Shown piece by piece: positions 29,324-38,211 of a stretch of 64,000 nt of DNA. This DNA is from Lachnospiraceae bacterium. GTDB taxonomy: Bacteria; Bacillota; Clostridia; Lachnospirales; Lachnospiraceae. A model generated the notes under the pieces. That model searched no databases. It saw nothing but the letters and a program-made list of their open reading frames with translations, and had not been told where the DNA came from. The position numbers and the translations under genes were made by a program. How positions within the stretch are numbered: position 1 is the stretch's first letter; each line of letters opens with the position of its first letter. Location: assembly GCA_029227035.1 (NCBI GenBank), contig JAQXZD010000120.1, positions 1 through 64,000 of the forward strand, read 5' to 3'.

Positions 29324-30098
29324 GGCTCTTGTCCTCCCGAATCAGAAGGCGAAGCGCCTCCACCGCAGTCTGAATCGCTGTCGAGGTATCGTGCACCTGC
29401 TCATTGGAAAGTCCCTTTTTGGCGCGCTCCTGATTGGCAATAACCAGAAAACAGGAACCTACGCGCACACGCAGAAAACTGCCCGCAATAAAAAGTGCTG
29501 CCGACTCCATCTCCGAAGCAAGACAGCCCATGCGAAGCCATGCCTCCCACTTGTCCGTCAGCTCATAGCTGACCGGCATCACCTCCGGCTCATGCTGACC
29601 GAAAAAGGAATCCTTGCACTGTACCACGCCCACATGATAACGGACTTCCTTCTTTTTCGCCGCAGATACCAGTGCATTGGTAACAGTAAAATCCGCCACT
29701 GCCGGATATTCAATCGGCGCAAATTCCCGGCTTGTCCCTTCCATGCGGATGGCGCCGTTTGCGATGACAACATCTCCTCCCATAACCTCTTCCTGCATTC
29801 CTCCGCAGGTACCGATACGGATAAATGTATGCGCACCGCATTTTGCCAGCTCCTCCAGCGCAATGGCAGCCGACGGACCGCCGATTCCCGTGGAGGTCAC
29901 ACTCACCTTTACTCCATCCAATGTTCCCGTATAAGTGGTAAATTCCCGACTGTCCGCAACTAGAACCGCATCCTCAAAATATTCCGCTATTTTTGCACAA
30001 CGCTTCGGGTCTCCGGGCATAATCACATATTTTCCAATGTCCTCCGGCCCCACCTGCGTATGATACTGCTTTCCCGAGCCTTCCGTATAATCAACCAT
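29316..30098 (-). CDS. udp: Uridine phosphorylase
   Basis: 260 residues, nucleoside phosphorylase-I family. Phosphate-binding loop MPGDPKRC near 29, RIGTCGGMQ near 92 and the ribose-site EMESAALF near 195 are clear. The length and the sequence [18 protein letters not shown] fit uridine phosphorylase better than purine nucleoside phosphorylase (DeoD), though substrate range cannot be proven by eye. First gene of a five-gene salvage operon udp-cdd-deoC-deoB-add with a good promoter at 30129-30158. Confidence 0.85.
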   Translation of the reverse strand: MVDYTEGSGKQYHTQVGPEDIGKYVIMPGDPKRCAKIAEYFEDAVLVADSREFTTYTGTLDGVKVSVTSTGIGGPSAAIALEELAKCGAHTFIRIGTCGGMQEEVMGGDVVIANGAIRMEGTSREFAPIEYPAVADFTVTNALVSAAKKKEVRYHVGVVQCKDSFFGQHEPEVMPVSYELTDKWEAWLRMGCLASEMESAALFIAGSFLRVRVGSCFLVIANQERAKKGLSNEQVHDTSTAIQTAVEALRLLIREDKSHD

Positions 30099-30128
30099 AT
30101 TTTCCCCTCCTGACCATTTACTGTCTAT

Positions 30129-30158
30129 ATTATATCTGTTTTAGTCCTCAGATTTCAA
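30129..30158 (-). promoter_or_regulatory. Promoter for the nucleoside salvage operon
   Basis: Minus strand -35 TTGAAA (30153-30158), 18-base spacer, -10 TATAAT (30129-30134), 30 bases upstream of udp. The -35 lies inside the end of spoIIP. No clear operator seen. Confidence 0.7.
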
Positions 30159-31328
30159 CACTTTTGCAAGCAGATCTGCAAGCGGTTCCATTGAATTTTT
30201 TGCCTCCTCAAATGTGTTCGTCTGCGCACCCACCTCCACCAGCATTGATTTCGGGCAAAAATGCATGTTAAACCGATAACCCTTCAGATAAATACGCCGC
30301 GTCAGATCCGGGTAATACTCGGCTGCTTTAAGCTGCATCTGGAAAGAAAAAGCCAGATTTTCGTCAATATACGGATTTTTCAGATAAGCAATATCTCCGG
30401 CCGCCGTTGTCCGGCTCAGTCCGTTAAAAAACATAATCTTTGCCATCTTTTTGCCATTCTGCTTTGTAACCAGACGGGTGTTTTCCCCAACCCCGTCCCT
30501 ATGTAAATCAATGACCACCTGAATCGTCGGATTCTCTTCAAGAATTTTTTGAATATGCGGCGCGGCATTGGAATAGGCATGATCCCTGTCATTCACATCA
30601 TATTCCCCCTTGTGATGTAAAACCTCAAACCCCTCCTTTTCCAGAAGCTCTGTCAGATAATCGCCGACTCCCACTACAGATGTGGCGGCATCTCCCGGTT
30701 TCGAATCCTTATATCCTTCCTGGGAGTGAGTATGATAGATTAAAATCTGCGGTCCCTCTGTCTCCATATCCACCGTCATATCCGGCGTTAAAAGCTTTTT
30801 GACATTAAGCTGCTTTTTTCCGATGGTGGTCGTGCTGTCCACCTGATAAAAAGTCTGTCTGAGATAATCAAAATCCTCCAGCTTTTTCCGGTTGATCGTC
30901 ACTTTTTTCTCTCCTGCCTTATCCTTCCCTGTCGCAACTTTTACTTCCTCATCCGCAGTCTCGTCCACTTTTTTCACCTGCGCCGCCTTCCGGTTCTCTT
31001 CTATCATCTGTTTCGCCTGTTCGTTTTCCATGGCAGCCAGATTTTCATAATCAGACAGACTGTCCTCCTTCGCCTGATACCAGAGACGTTCTTCGTTGTA
31101 TGCAATTGCCGGGTAAACGGAATGTGTCATGTCCTGATAAGGATCGGAAATTCCATCCCCCTGCACATAAAGAATACCCGGCACATAAATATTCAATATT
31201 CCATTATAAAATTTGACAGACATATTCTGACCCAGACTGTGTACCAGTCCTCCTCCCCACTGATAGAGAAAACAACAGACCAGTACAAAATCAATCAGCG
31301 TAAAAAAAAGAAGCAATCGTCTCCTCAA
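30141..31328 (-). CDS. spoIIP: Stage II sporulation protein P
   Basis: 395 residues. Peptidoglycan amidase/endopeptidase of the SpoIIDMP machine that thins septal wall and drives engulfment. N-terminal membrane anchor (about 4-22), a variable Lys/Glu-rich linker (about 90-160), then the catalytic domain with QILIYHTHSQEGY near 200 (zinc His) and VVIDLHRDGVG near 270, ending in SMLVEVGAQTNTFEEA. 20 bases after gpr as in B. subtilis. Confidence 0.95.
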   Translation of the reverse strand: MRRRLLLFFTLIDFVLVCCFLYQWGGGLVHSLGQNMSVKFYNGILNIYVPGILYVQGDGISDPYQDMTHSVYPAIAYNEERLWYQAKEDSLSDYENLAAMENEQAKQMIEENRKAAQVKKVDETADEEVKVATGKDKAGEKKVTINRKKLEDFDYLRQTFYQVDSTTTIGKKQLNVKKLLTPDMTVDMETEGPQILIYHTHSQEGYKDSKPGDAATSVVGVGDYLTELLEKEGFEVLHHKGEYDVNDRDHAYSNAAPHIQKILEENPTIQVVIDLHRDGVGENTRLVTKQNGKKMAKIMFFNGLSRTTAAGDIAYLKNPYIDENLAFSFQMQLKAAEYYPDLTRRIYLKGYRFNMHFCPKSMLVEVGAQTNTFEEAKNSMEPLADLLAKVLKSED

Positions 31329-31348
31329 GCTATCACCACCTCGAAGAA

Positions 31349-32326
31349 TTATATGCCGTTGTCCCGTTCCTTATTCCCCAACAGCGCAATATTCAGTCCC
31401 TCGGAAATCAGAAAGCTCAGTTGTTTGATGGAATCATCAATATTTTTGGGAGTCACAAAAAGTCCGTTGAGCTGCGGGGAAAGAAGCTCTCTTGCAAGTT
31501 CCTGCCGTTCCCTCTCATCAAGCTGACGAAGATCCGATAAAGATAATTCCGTAATCAGTGCACTCATGGCATCCGCCACGATGGTTGCCGCGTCCACCAC
31601 CGTAGGCACGCCAAGCGAAATCACCGGCACGCCGACACTCTCCGTATTCAGGGCATTGCGGTGATTTCCGATTCCGCTGCCCGGTGTAATTCCGGTATCC
31701 GTAAGCTGAATGGTTCTTCCCAGACGTCTGACATTGCGCGCCGCCAGCGCATCCACCGTAATCACAAAATCAGGCTTTGTCTCTTTTACAACTCCTCTTA
31801 AGATTTCCACACATTCCATCCCGGTCTGTGCCATGACTCCCGGAACAATCCCGCTCACCCTGCTTACATCCTCATCCACAAAGGCATACTTTCCAAATTC
31901 GTTCATGATATGACGCGTAATAAACAGATTATCCACCACACGGGGGCCCAGCGCATCCGGTGTCACTTCCCGGTTTCCAAGTCCCACCACTAGCGCTGAT
32001 ACCTCCAGTCCCTTATTCAAATCCTGTTCTGTCCTGCCCGGCAACATTTTCCGCAGGATTTCGGCAAGTCTGACGGAAATGTTTCTGTGATATCCCTCAT
32101 CCTCCTCAATCATCTCCGGCGCCTCTATGGTCACATATGTTCCTCTTGGCCGTCCCATGGCTTTCGCTGCATTTTCCGTCTCAATCACGACGGTGCTCAC
32201 CACCACGCCGTCCTCTCCGGGTTCTTCGAAAAAACGGACACCTCTCACCGTTCCCCTGTCATTTTTCAGGCGTTCCTGTGACTCCAACGCAAGATCCGTA
32301 CGAATCGGATAACTTTCTTCCATCAT
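31349..32326 (-). CDS. gpr: GPR spore endopeptidase
   Basis: 325 residues. Degrades small acid-soluble proteins during germination; made as a zymogen and self-processed. N-terminal YPIRTDLALESQE is the conserved propeptide/start of the mature enzyme; VVGLGNREVTPDALGPR near 115 and TPGSGIGNHRNALN near 215 are family signatures. GGAGGGGAAGG precedes the ATG. Forms a unit with spoIIP. Confidence 0.96.
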   Translation of the reverse strand: MMEESYPIRTDLALESQERLKNDRGTVRGVRFFEEPGEDGVVVSTVVIETENAAKAMGRPRGTYVTIEAPEMIEEDEGYHRNISVRLAEILRKMLPGRTEQDLNKGLEVSALVVGLGNREVTPDALGPRVVDNLFITRHIMNEFGKYAFVDEDVSRVSGIVPGVMAQTGMECVEILRGVVKETKPDFVITVDALAARNVRRLGRTIQLTDTGITPGSGIGNHRNALNTESVGVPVISLGVPTVVDAATIVADAMSALITELSLSDLRQLDERERQELARELLSPQLNGLFVTPKNIDDSIKQLSFLISEGLNIALLGNKERDNGI

Positions 32327-32344
32327 AGCCTTCCCCTCCTACTG

Positions 32345-32375
32345 TAAGATATGCTGCTACAAGCTGTTTAGTTCA
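32345..32375 (-). promoter_or_regulatory. Candidate forespore (sigma-F/G-type) promoter of gpr
   Basis: Minus strand TGAAC, 17 bases, CATATCTTA, about 20 bases before gpr. It resembles the sigma-G pattern (TGAATA-type -35, CATACTA-type -10) but with two deviations. Weak evidence, supported mainly by gene function. Confidence 0.3.
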
Positions 32376-32404
32376 ATTTTTCCCATTTTTTTTGATAATA
32401 TGTA

Positions 32405-32433
32405 TTGACAGAAACGCGGGCTTGGAATATTAT
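32405..32433 (+). promoter_or_regulatory. rpsT promoter
   Basis: -35 TTGACA (32405-32410, consensus), 17-base spacer, -10 TATTAT (32428-32433). Leaves an ~85-base leader before the TTG start of rpsT, long enough for translational autocontrol as known for S20 in E. coli. Confidence 0.8.
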
Positions 32434-32521
32434 ATTCTAGTATGTTTGCGATGGAGCGTCCGTGTCTGTTTCACCGCACAAAAAACTATTTAGAATACGA
32501 TTTGATATGGAGGTGTACAGA

Positions 32522-32785
32522 TTGGCTAACATTAAATCTGCTAAGAAGAGAATTATTGTCACAGAAACAAAGACTGCTAGAAATAAAGCAATCCGTTCTG
32601 AGGTTAAGACATCTATCAAGAAGGTTGAGGCTGCTGTTGCTGCTAAGGATAAGGCTGCTGCAGATGCTGCTTTCAAGAATGCTTCTTCAGTTATCGAGAG
32701 CGCTTGCTCTAAGGGTGTTTACCACAAGAACAATGCAGCCCGCAAGGTTTCCCGTTTAGCAAAGTTAGTAAACGGTGTTGCGTAA
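32522..32785 (+). CDS. rpsT: Small ribosomal subunit protein bS20
   Basis: 87 residues, Lys/Ala-rich helical protein binding 16S rRNA. The sequence from the TTG reads (M)ANIKSAKKR, the invariant start of S20, with GGAGGTG 6 bases upstream; a longer reading from 32462 adds an unrelated N-terminus. The use of TTG is a known feature that keeps S20 translation low. Only plus-strand gene within the conserved com-to-mtaB block. Confidence 0.97.
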   Translation: MANIKSAKKRIIVTETKTARNKAIRSEVKTSIKKVEAAVAAKDKAAADAAFKNASSVIESACSKGVYHKNNAARKVSRLAKLVNGVA

Positions 32786-32811
32786 ACTGTTTCGATATAT
32801 GATATGAATAT

Positions 32812-32845
32812 AACCCCATCGGTACCGTCATGCCGATGGGGTTTT
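32812..32845 (+). terminator. rpsT terminator
   Basis: AACCCCATCGG and CCGATGGGGTT form an 11-bp stem followed by TTTTC. It ends one base before the stop codon of the convergent ABC ATPase gene. Confidence 0.85.
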
Positions 32846-32846
32846 C

Positions 32847-33488
32847 TTATTTCTTTATTTTTTCTTTTATGATTCTGTTGTTTTGAATCCGGTAGATTTC
32901 ATCCGACAGTTCTTCAATGTCTTCTCGATTATGACTTGTAAGAATCATGACTGCCTGCCGCTTCTCCACATACTGTCGGAAAAACCTTCTCATCTCCGCA
33001 ACGGAATCCTCATCCAGTCCATTCATGGGTTCATCCACAAGAATAATCTGCGGACTCTCCATAAATGCCTGTGCAATGGCAAGTTTTTGCTTCATTCCAA
33101 GAGAAAATTTCTTATAGACTTTTTTTGAATCCGGATCAAGTCCCACGGTTCTTAGTGTTTCCTCAATTTCCTTTATCCCAATTTTTTTCTGAATTTGTGC
33201 CAGTGAATACAGATTTTCCCGTGCAGTATATTGTGGGAGAAATCCAATGCAGTCACTTACCATTCCCAGATTCTTTGCAAATGTCCCTCTCTTTAACGGC
33301 TCCCCGTCTATCACAATTTCTCCCTCTGAAGGACAGGACAAACCTGCAACCATCTTTAAAAATACAGATTTTCCCGTTCCGTTTTTTCCAACAATTCCAT
33401 ATATTCTTCCTTCGCAAAATGTGAGACTGACATCCTCCAATACTGCATGTCCCCCAAACTCTTTGCTTACCTTTTTACATTCAATCAT
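32847..33488 (-). CDS. ABC transporter ATP-binding protein
   Basis: 213 residues. Walker A GIVGKNGTGKSVFL near 33, signature FSLGMKQKLAIAQAF near 128, Walker B QIILVDEPMNGLD near 148, switch His in LTSHNREDI near 185. Short ABC-2/CcmA-type ATPase, typical of bacteriocin immunity and lipid/antibiotic exporters. Last of a five-gene unit (regulator, kinase, two membrane proteins, ATPase); 2 bases after the larger permease. Substrate unknown. Confidence 0.92.
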   Translation of the reverse strand: MIECKKVSKEFGGHAVLEDVSLTFCEGRIYGIVGKNGTGKSVFLKMVAGLSCPSEGEIVIDGEPLKRGTFAKNLGMVSDCIGFLPQYTARENLYSLAQIQKKIGIKEIEETLRTVGLDPDSKKVYKKFSLGMKQKLAIAQAFMESPQIILVDEPMNGLDEDSVAEMRRFFRQYVEKRQAVMILTSHNREDIEELSDEIYRIQNNRIIKEKIKK

Positions 33489-33490
33489 TC

Positions 33491-34912
33491 TTACACCTCA
33501 TTCCTTGCGATAATCCATTCATACCTGTACAAAAAGGTAATTGCCAGAATCACTGTTAAAAAAGTCAGATAAACCACCTGACTGATGCATGACACTGACT
33601 GGCATGTTACATGTGTCCGGTACACCCCGGCACTCAGCGGAATCCATGCTGCAATGCCCTTCACTTTTCCGGAAAATACAGCCAAAATCAAATGCGCTGC
33701 AAGCGCTATAACAATTCCGGTATGCTGTTTTTCCCTTTCCCATAACCAAATTTCAAATGCCAGAAGAACAATGAACATACTCTGCAATATCAGATTTACA
33801 AATATCAACAGGAACCGGATATTCCAGACATTTCCCATTGCCGAATATAAAGGAAATGTTAATACTGCTACTCCCGTTCCATAATAAATCCCCATAATCG
33901 CTAATACTCCCACCAACATGCGAAAAAGACAGTGTAAAACACTTTTTCCTCGTAATAGATACTGTACAAAAAAGACATTCATTTTCTCTGTCAGATACAA
34001 ATAGGAAAACATCCAGACCGGAAGCTGATAAAAAAGATACAAAAAAAAGAAAACATTCACTTTACAAAAACCTTGAAAATACTGTGCAAGATTCTCCACC
34101 ATATCTTTTGGGGAAATTTCAAGATACGGCTCTGCTATATATTTCAAGGCTGTAAATACAACAACCGATGAAACTACAACAAGAACCCGGAATAAATGTT
34201 TTCGTTCCAGTTTCTGCCACAATTTCTGCCATGGTAGACAGCTTCGAAACAGGCAGAGTATAAGTATCAAACTTACCCAACACATCCAATAACCAATATG
34301 TATGTTACCGTTTCCTTTTCCTGAAAGCAGAACATTTCCTGCCCATGTCAGCTTTGCCTCTGCCTTCTGTACATATCTCGGATTTCCGGTAAAAGCAATA
34401 TTGTACATCAGCACCGCTACTACCAGAAATACCGATATCCTTTCCCTCATTCCAAAGATAACCGCAAGAAGCAGAATATTTCCAATCACCCAATCCATCA
34501 GAAACAGATTTGCAGCAAGGGAGAAAAGAATACCAACTTCCGCTCCTGTTACAGTTAACGCTGCAATACCTTCTCCTGTCAAAGCCACCGCAAAAACTAC
34601 CATAAAAAGAATGCATACATTGCATGCCGCCATCCGTAACAAAGCACACTCTGCCACCAGAATTACTTTTTTAATATTTCCATAACGAAGCATCTTATAA
34701 TCATTTCCAGTTAACGATACCAAAAAATGATTCGCAAAGACCGCCGCCGGAATTCCCTGTATCAAAAACACTACAAAGCGATCACTCACAACTTCAAGCA
34801 TCCAGTCAAATAAGTGAAAAGAATCTGCTGCTACACGATAATTATAATAGAAGAATTCGGCAACGGAGAGAAACAGCACAAAAAGCCATATGTACTCCCT
34901 ATTCTTTTTCAT
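33491..34912 (-). CDS. Large polytopic membrane protein, ABC exporter subunit
   Basis: 473 residues with about 12 hydrophobic segments spread over the whole length (for example 83-113, 115-155, and 445-463). No named domain recognised. It starts inside the end of the preceding permease gene (14-base overlap) and is followed after 2 bases by the ATPase, so it is almost certainly a transporter subunit. The 12-segment layout is larger than a normal ABC-2 permease. Base composition is AT-rich compared with the housekeeping genes around it. Confidence 0.75.
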   Translation of the reverse strand: MKKNREYIWLFVLFLSVAEFFYYNYRVAADSFHLFDWMLEVVSDRFVVFLIQGIPAAVFANHFLVSLTGNDYKMLRYGNIKKVILVAECALLRMAACNVCILFMVVFAVALTGEGIAALTVTGAEVGILFSLAANLFLMDWVIGNILLLAVIFGMRERISVFLVVAVLMYNIAFTGNPRYVQKAEAKLTWAGNVLLSGKGNGNIHIGYWMCWVSLILILCLFRSCLPWQKLWQKLERKHLFRVLVVVSSVVVFTALKYIAEPYLEISPKDMVENLAQYFQGFCKVNVFFFLYLFYQLPVWMFSYLYLTEKMNVFFVQYLLRGKSVLHCLFRMLVGVLAIMGIYYGTGVAVLTFPLYSAMGNVWNIRFLLIFVNLILQSMFIVLLAFEIWLWEREKQHTGIVIALAAHLILAVFSGKVKGIAAWIPLSAGVYRTHVTCQSVSCISQVVYLTFLTVILAITFLYRYEWIIARNEV

Positions 34913-35654
34913 TATATTTCACCCCGGATACAAACAAGAAAATTCCGACTGCCATCAATCCCATCCACATAACGGCAAGCTGCCATGTCTCGATCAGGGA
35001 ATACTCTGATGGGCAAAACAAAAGCAACAGATTGAACCAACCAACCGGAGAAACAATTGCTATCAAAACACAGATTGCAAACGGAAGCAGAATTGTAAGA
35101 AATTCGTTTTTTACCCATGCCGAAATACCCAGAGCAAACACTGAAAAGGCTGCTCCGCAGAGGAATACAAATCCGACACTCATCGCCATATACCCAGCTT
35201 CATTCTGCTCTGCAATATTCGGCAAATAACTGACAAACCTTTGTCCTTCCATGCTTTCAAGAGAAACCTCTGTCTTGTGTGTCAATCCAATCTGAAGCGC
35301 ATATAAGCCAACCGGAATTCCCAACGCAGCCCCTCCGTAAACAAACGCCAGAATCAATTTTTGAACTATATAAATGCTTTTTCTTTCCCTAAGAAATTCA
35401 CATTTTAAATATCCGGTCTTATATTCCTGCACATAACTTGTCGCATACGGAAGCGCCGCAACCATCGGAAACAGAATCCCCAGCCAGCTTGCCAGACCCG
35501 ATCCCAATGTATACAGAAACAACTCCACTGTATTCCCTGCATTTTCATATCCAAAAGCCATTGTACTGTAATAGGAGTATTCCAATAGAATCATGGAAAA
35601 AACAAGTGCTGTCAGGAAATACCGGTGCTGCTTTAATTTGAATGCTGCCACCAT
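34899..35654 (-). CDS. ABC-2-like transporter permease
   Basis: 251 residues with six membrane segments at about 13-30, 53-71, 98-120, 153-178, 185-213 and 225-245. The arrangement and a hydrophilic loop after segment 2 (YVQEYKTGYLKCEFLRERKS) fit ABC-2 type permeases of the bacteriocin-resistance kind. Overlaps the next permease by 14 bases. Follows the sensor kinase by 65 bases. Confidence 0.75.
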   Translation of the reverse strand: MVAAFKLKQHRYFLTALVFSMILLEYSYYSTMAFGYENAGNTVELFLYTLGSGLASWLGILFPMVAALPYATSYVQEYKTGYLKCEFLRERKSIYIVQKLILAFVYGGAALGIPVGLYALQIGLTHKTEVSLESMEGQRFVSYLPNIAEQNEAGYMAMSVGFVFLCGAAFSVFALGISAWVKNEFLTILLPFAICVLIAIVSPVGWFNLLLLFCPSEYSLIETWQLAVMWMGLMAVGIFLFVSGVKYNEKE

Positions 35655-35719
35655 TTTCCATCTTCCTCCTTTTCAACCATTATAGCAGGCTTTTGCGACT
35701 GTGCCGGTTGATGTAAAAA

Positions 35720-36997
35720 TTAGCCTGTTTGATTGTCAAAATCGGATATTTTATCTGAATCCGGAATATACATTGCAATATTCACACAAAACAGCTTTCC
35801 CGTCTGTATTTCAAATTCTCCATGATTTTTTTCAACAATCCTTTGGACACTTTCCAATCCGATTCCATGTCCATCCTTTTTTGCTTTCGTTGTCAGGAAT
35901 TTATTTTCCTTACGTTGTAATTCCCCACTGAAACTATTCTTTACTATGATATGAAGCACTCCCTTATCAAACCGGATATTTATACTCAGGAACTGCTCCT
36001 TTGATTTTTTTGCAGCCTCTATTGCATTGTCCAAAAGATTCCCCAAAACCGTGCTGATATCAAAAGTATGTTCTATTTCCCTTGGAATCTGAACGGTGCT
36101 CTGAACTTCCTTTAACTCTTTTTCAGCTTTTCCAAGCATATAATTTAGGATACTGTCTATTTTCATATTGCCTGAATACACTTTCTCATCTGAATTACAT
36201 ACAGACTCTTCCATTTGAGTGCAATACTTCTTGAAAGCCGATACATCATTTTGCTCTGCCAGAAATCTTAATTCCCCGATATGATGTTTCATATCATGAC
36301 GCAACTGCTGCACCTGTTCCTGCGACTGTTGAATCACCTTCAACTGATTCCGGTACACTTCAAGCTGTTGTTCCAAAATTTCATTTTCAAATTTTTCCTG
36401 CATAGAAAAAGCCAGATTCTGATACAGGCATAAAACCACAAAATTGATAACCAATAACCCTGCGCCGACAATTAATACATTAAACTGTAGACTGTTATTG
36501 CCATACATCAGAAATGGAATAATCACAATACTGCACACAGGTACAATCACCAATCCCATATTGGATATCCCATTCTGATTTTTTCCGCAACGAACAATTT
36601 TTTCCGTAATATACTTACAAATCAGCAATAAAAGTGCAGTAAGCACATGAGAAATCACTGCGACAGCCTTGCCGTCCCGATAACCTGACAGCAATAACAC
36701 AGATATAATGTCACAACCCATCCCCATGACATAGAGTGCTCCCGTCACAAACAACTTCTTTTTTATGGATTTTGTAAACAGACAATTGTAAATATATATC
36801 CCTGCCAAATTGCTAAACAGATTCAGCCACGCTGTATGAAACATAAGATATATGCAGGAATTAAACACATAAAAAATAATTCCCACAATCCATTTCTTAA
36901 TTCTGTGCTGTTGCGTATTTTCATAAAAAATCCGAACAATATCACAAGTTAAATAAATCTGACAGGCATTTGCCAAAAGAAAAATAATCGTATTCAA
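35720..36997 (-). CDS. AgrC-like (GHKL) sensor histidine kinase
   Basis: 425 residues. About six or seven membrane segments in the first ~200 residues form a peptide-sensor-like domain; the kinase core follows with phospho-accepting His in QQLRHDMKHHIGE near 240, N-box LGNLLDNAIEAAKKS near 320 and glycine box KDGHGIGLESVQ near 375. This is the HPK10 type that pairs with LytTR regulators and usually senses peptides. Starts at TTG 36997, with AAGGAG lying in the last codons of the regulator gene (stop at 37001), so translation is coupled. No agrD-like peptide gene or agrB is seen beside it. Confidence 0.85.
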   Translation of the reverse strand: MNTIIFLLANACQIYLTCDIVRIFYENTQQHRIKKWIVGIIFYVFNSCIYLMFHTAWLNLFSNLAGIYIYNCLFTKSIKKKLFVTGALYVMGMGCDIISVLLLSGYRDGKAVAVISHVLTALLLLICKYITEKIVRCGKNQNGISNMGLVIVPVCSIVIIPFLMYGNNSLQFNVLIVGAGLLVINFVVLCLYQNLAFSMQEKFENEILEQQLEVYRNQLKVIQQSQEQVQQLRHDMKHHIGELRFLAEQNDVSAFKKYCTQMEESVCNSDEKVYSGNMKIDSILNYMLGKAEKELKEVQSTVQIPREIEHTFDISTVLGNLLDNAIEAAKKSKEQFLSINIRFDKGVLHIIVKNSFSGELQRKENKFLTTKAKKDGHGIGLESVQRIVEKNHGEFEIQTGKLFCVNIAMYIPDSDKISDFDNQTG

Positions 36998-37000
36998 TTC

Positions 37001-37700
37001 CTACATCTCCTTAAGCAGTCTTGTGCGAACACTTTTCCGATATGGTTTACTGATTGGAAATGTCATACCGTTCATAAGTTCCACGGATTCATATGTATAC
37101 TTCTTTACAAAATCCTCATTCACAATGTAAGACTTATGAATAACGAAAAAATTTTCCGGCAAATCCTCCAGTATATTTTAATTTTCCATAAAACCGATAC
37201 TCATCTTCCAATGTTGAGATCTTGACCTGCCTCCCCTCACTGGAAAAAGATATAATTTCTTCATATGGCAAATAATAATAATCTTTATGATTCTGAAATT
37301 TAAATTTTCCGCTGCGCTTTTGCAACAACCGTACCGCAAGTAAAAACACATCCACAACCTGTTTATCAGAAAAAGGCTTAACCAGAAATTCGGTCGGCTG
37401 AACTTGAAACAGTTCATGTGCATAGGAAGTTTTTCCGGAAATAAATATAATCTGCATTCTATGATCATCCAGCCTGTTTCGTATAAATTCCCCGACTTCG
37501 ATTCCCGTTAATTCTATCAATTCAATATCTAAAAACAAAATATCCAGTGGCTTTCCATCTTCCAGATAATTGCATAACTCTTCTCCTGAATAACAGGTTT
37601 GTATACTTGATTTTACATTCTCATCCGGTATATTTTGTACAGCTTCCGCTATATAATTGCACACTTCAATTGAATCATCGCAAATTCCCACATAATACAT
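37001..37700 (-). pseudogene. AgrA-like LytTR response regulator, frameshifted
   Basis: Reads as a receiver domain (CDD at 8-10, phosphorylation Asp in DILFLDIEL near 57, switch Lys in FLVKPFSDK near 108) followed by the first half of a LytTR DNA-binding domain. At about 37170-37175 the frame breaks: frame one ends at a stop near 37134, but a +1 shift resumes LytTR sequence (LEDLPENFFVIHKSYIVNED, then FPISKPYRKSV) to a TAG at 37001-37003, directly before the kinase. The intact protein would be about 232 residues. One extra base explains it; no slippery heptamer is seen. Either a real mutation or a sequence error. Confidence 0.8.
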
Positions 37701-37730
37701 CTTATCCCTTCTCCCCTATACTCCCACCAA

Positions 37731-38171
37731 TTATCGTTCTCTCTTCAGATAAACCATATCCACAAGCTGTTTGCCGTCTTCAAATATCAGATGATCATAA
37801 TTATCTACAAAAAAGTTCTTTACGCGGTGAGATTCAATAAAACCGCATTTTTTATAAAATCCGAGTGTGGAGGGAACATCCCCTGTTCCCACCAACATCT
37901 GCTTACAATCCTGGTAATGGGAAAAAGCATATTCTACCAGTGTCTTTCCGTATCCTTTTCGATGAAACTCCGGTGACACTGCAAGATTTTTCAATTCATA
38001 TATGCCCTCATCTTCTTTTGTAACCACACATTCCGCTTTCACGCCATTGTCGTCTAAAACATACATATCCCCTCGTTCGAGATATTTGTCTACCATAATT
38101 TCAGACTCATCCGCCAGCAATAACAAATCAATATATTTTTTCTTATTTTCCCTAACTAATTTTATATCCAT
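37731..38171 (-). CDS. GNAT family N-acetyltransferase
   Basis: 146 residues from the ATG at 38171 (GGAGGGAG about 9 bases upstream; a GTG six codons earlier is less likely). Acetyl-CoA motif A: LAVSPEFHRKGYGKTLVEYA near 70-89 with the RxxGYG loop; C-terminal LGFYKKCGFIESHRVKNFF is the GNAT motif B. YjaB/PhnO-type single-domain enzyme. Substrate unknown. Between the MATE exporter and the two-component system; not clearly in either operon. Confidence 0.85.
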   Translation of the reverse strand: MDIKLVRENKKKYIDLLLLADESEIMVDKYLERGDMYVLDDNGVKAECVVTKEDEGIYELKNLAVSPEFHRKGYGKTLVEYAFSHYQDCKQMLVGTGDVPSTLGFYKKCGFIESHRVKNFFVDNYDHLIFEDGKQLVDMVYLKRER

Positions 38172-38211
38172 AAACTGATCTCCCTCCACAAACCTTTAAT
38201 CAGAATATGAT

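Noticed and set aside
37134..37190. Programmed ribosomal frameshift in the LytTR regulator
   Set aside because: No slippery heptamer or stimulatory structure at the break; a plain one-base insertion explains it.
38172..38189. GTG start extending the GNAT gene by six codons
   Set aside because: The GTG lies inside the GGAGGGAG ribosome site of the ATG at 38171.
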